Shown here piece by piece: positions 33,109-34,052 of a DNA stretch of 34,052 bases (its first letter is position 1; every line of letters starts with the position of its first letter). Made by a program: the position numbers and the translations under genes. The stretch covers positions 1-34,052 of the forward strand of contig VMGX01000005.1 of NCBI GenBank assembly GCA_007376805.1. The letters are read 5' to 3'. Origin of the DNA: Parcubacteria group bacterium Athens0714_16. GTDB taxonomy: Bacteria > Patescibacteriota > Minisyncoccia > Phycocordibacterales > 21-14-all-36-13. The notes under the pieces are model-generated. The model was not told the origin of the DNA, did not search any database, and saw nothing but the letters and a program-made list of their open reading frames with translations.

Positions 33109-33831
33109 TTATTTTAAAAACGTTAATGCTTTTTCAAAATCGTCTGGTAGTGGTGCTTCTATTTTTAAAACAGTTCCATTTAGATTTTTAAATTCAATAG
33201 AAAATGCATGAAGAGCCAGTCGTTCAAAACCTAGGGCACATTCTCTTCTATCGGCATATAATTTATCACAAACGACGGGATGATTTATTAATTTAAAATG
33301 AACACGAATTTGGTGTGTTCTTCCGGTCTTGGGGCTAACTTCCACAAAAGAAAAACTTTTGTTTCTTATTAAAATTTTATATTCCGTTATTGCGTCCCTC
33401 AATTTTCCTCTTGCCTTATCAGACGCTGACCACTGCTTAAAATCTCTTCTGCTTTTCCCAATTGGCTTATCTATCACCCCGCTGTTTTCTTTTATTTCTC
33501 CATAAACAAAAGCTCTGTATGTTTTTTTAACTTCTCTGTTTTTGAATTGGTTCTTTAAATTTAAAAATGTTTCTTGGTTTTTTACAACCAAAAGAACGCC
33601 GGACGTTTCTCTGTCTATACGATGAACTACCCCCGGTCTTTTTATTTCTCCGCCACCAATAAGTTTTAGTGGTTCCCCAACATCTTTTGTGTTCGGGTAA
33701 TTTTTAAGAATCCAGTCGCATAGGTTTGGCTCGTCTGTTTTTCCATCATTATGCACAACAAGCCCACTTGGTTTGTTTACTGCAACAATATTTTCATCCT
33801 CGTATATTATTTTTACTTCATCCAAAATCAT
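33109..33831 (-). CDS. RluA-family 23S rRNA pseudouridine synthase
   Basis: NKPSGLVVHNDG; VHRIDRETSGVLLVVKN; KTGRTHQIRVHFKLINHPVVCDKLYA. Confidence 0.93.
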   Translation of the reverse strand: MILDEVKIIYEDENIVAVNKPSGLVVHNDGKTDEPNLCDWILKNYPNTKDVGEPLKLIGGGEIKRPGVVHRIDRETSGVLLVVKNQETFLNLKNQFKNREVKKTYRAFVYGEIKENSGVIDKPIGKSRRDFKQWSASDKARGKLRDAITEYKILIRNKSFSFVEVSPKTGRTHQIRVHFKLINHPVVCDKLYADRRECALGFERLALHAFSIEFKNLNGTVLKIEAPLPDDFEKALTFLK

Positions 33832-33896
33832 AAATTTATATTAGCATAAAGTTGTTTAATCTCATTTTTTATTATAATATAAAACCGTTTAGATAG

Positions 33897-33970
33897 GGGC
33901 GATTAGCTCAGTTGGTTAGAGCAATTGTTTTACACACAATAGGCCGGGGGTTCGAATCCTCCATCGCCCA
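33897..33970 (+). tRNA. tRNA-Val (TAC)
   Basis: GGGCGATTAGCTCAGTTGGTTAGAGCAATTGTTTTACACACAATAGGCCGGGGGTTCGAATCCTCCATCGCCCA. Confidence 0.96.
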
Positions 33971-34052
33971 CAAACATAAGCTTAACGGCTTTGTTGAAGA
34001 AGTTTTTGTTTTGACAAATTAGCAGATGAGCAAGCAAATTTATTTGCTTGTG

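Overview
AT-rich window that looks like a Candidate Phyla Radiation (Patescibacteria/Parcubacteria-type) chromosome; this is inferred from gene content and style. Most of it is translation machinery: infC-rpmI-rplT on +, a long minus-strand S10/spc block running tuf-rpsJ-rplC-rplD-rplW-rplB-(+ strand insertion)-rpsS-rplV-rpsC-rplP-rpmC-rpsQ-rplN-rplX-rplE-rpsN-rpsH-rplF-rplR-rpsE-rplO-secY-adk-map, then ndk, rplJL, rplS, an RluA-type pseudouridine synthase and three tRNAs (His, Leu, Val). The most interesting system is a diversity-generating retroelement (DGR) at about 21.7-26.8 kb. It has a reverse transcriptase (YADD, LPLGNLTSQ), an Avd-like accessory protein on the opposite strand, a 127-bp template repeat (TR, 23138-23264) and two target genes, each ending in a 127-bp variable repeat (VR1 23601-23727; VR2 26197-26323). 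By hand alignment VR1 differs from TR at 12 positions, all template adenines, and VR2 at 25 positions, 24 of them template adenines. Other points of interest: repeated structured elements in intercistronic spacers of the ribosomal operons, a 6S-like RNA candidate, an uncharacterised RNA candidate, a 25-aa Cys-rich micro-ORF, a LAGLIDADG ORF lying between a tRNA-Leu-like fragment and an intact tRNA-Leu, and a 20-nt duplication of the tRNA-His 3' end enclosing a GC-rich structured segment. All alignments were done by eye; no database search was run.
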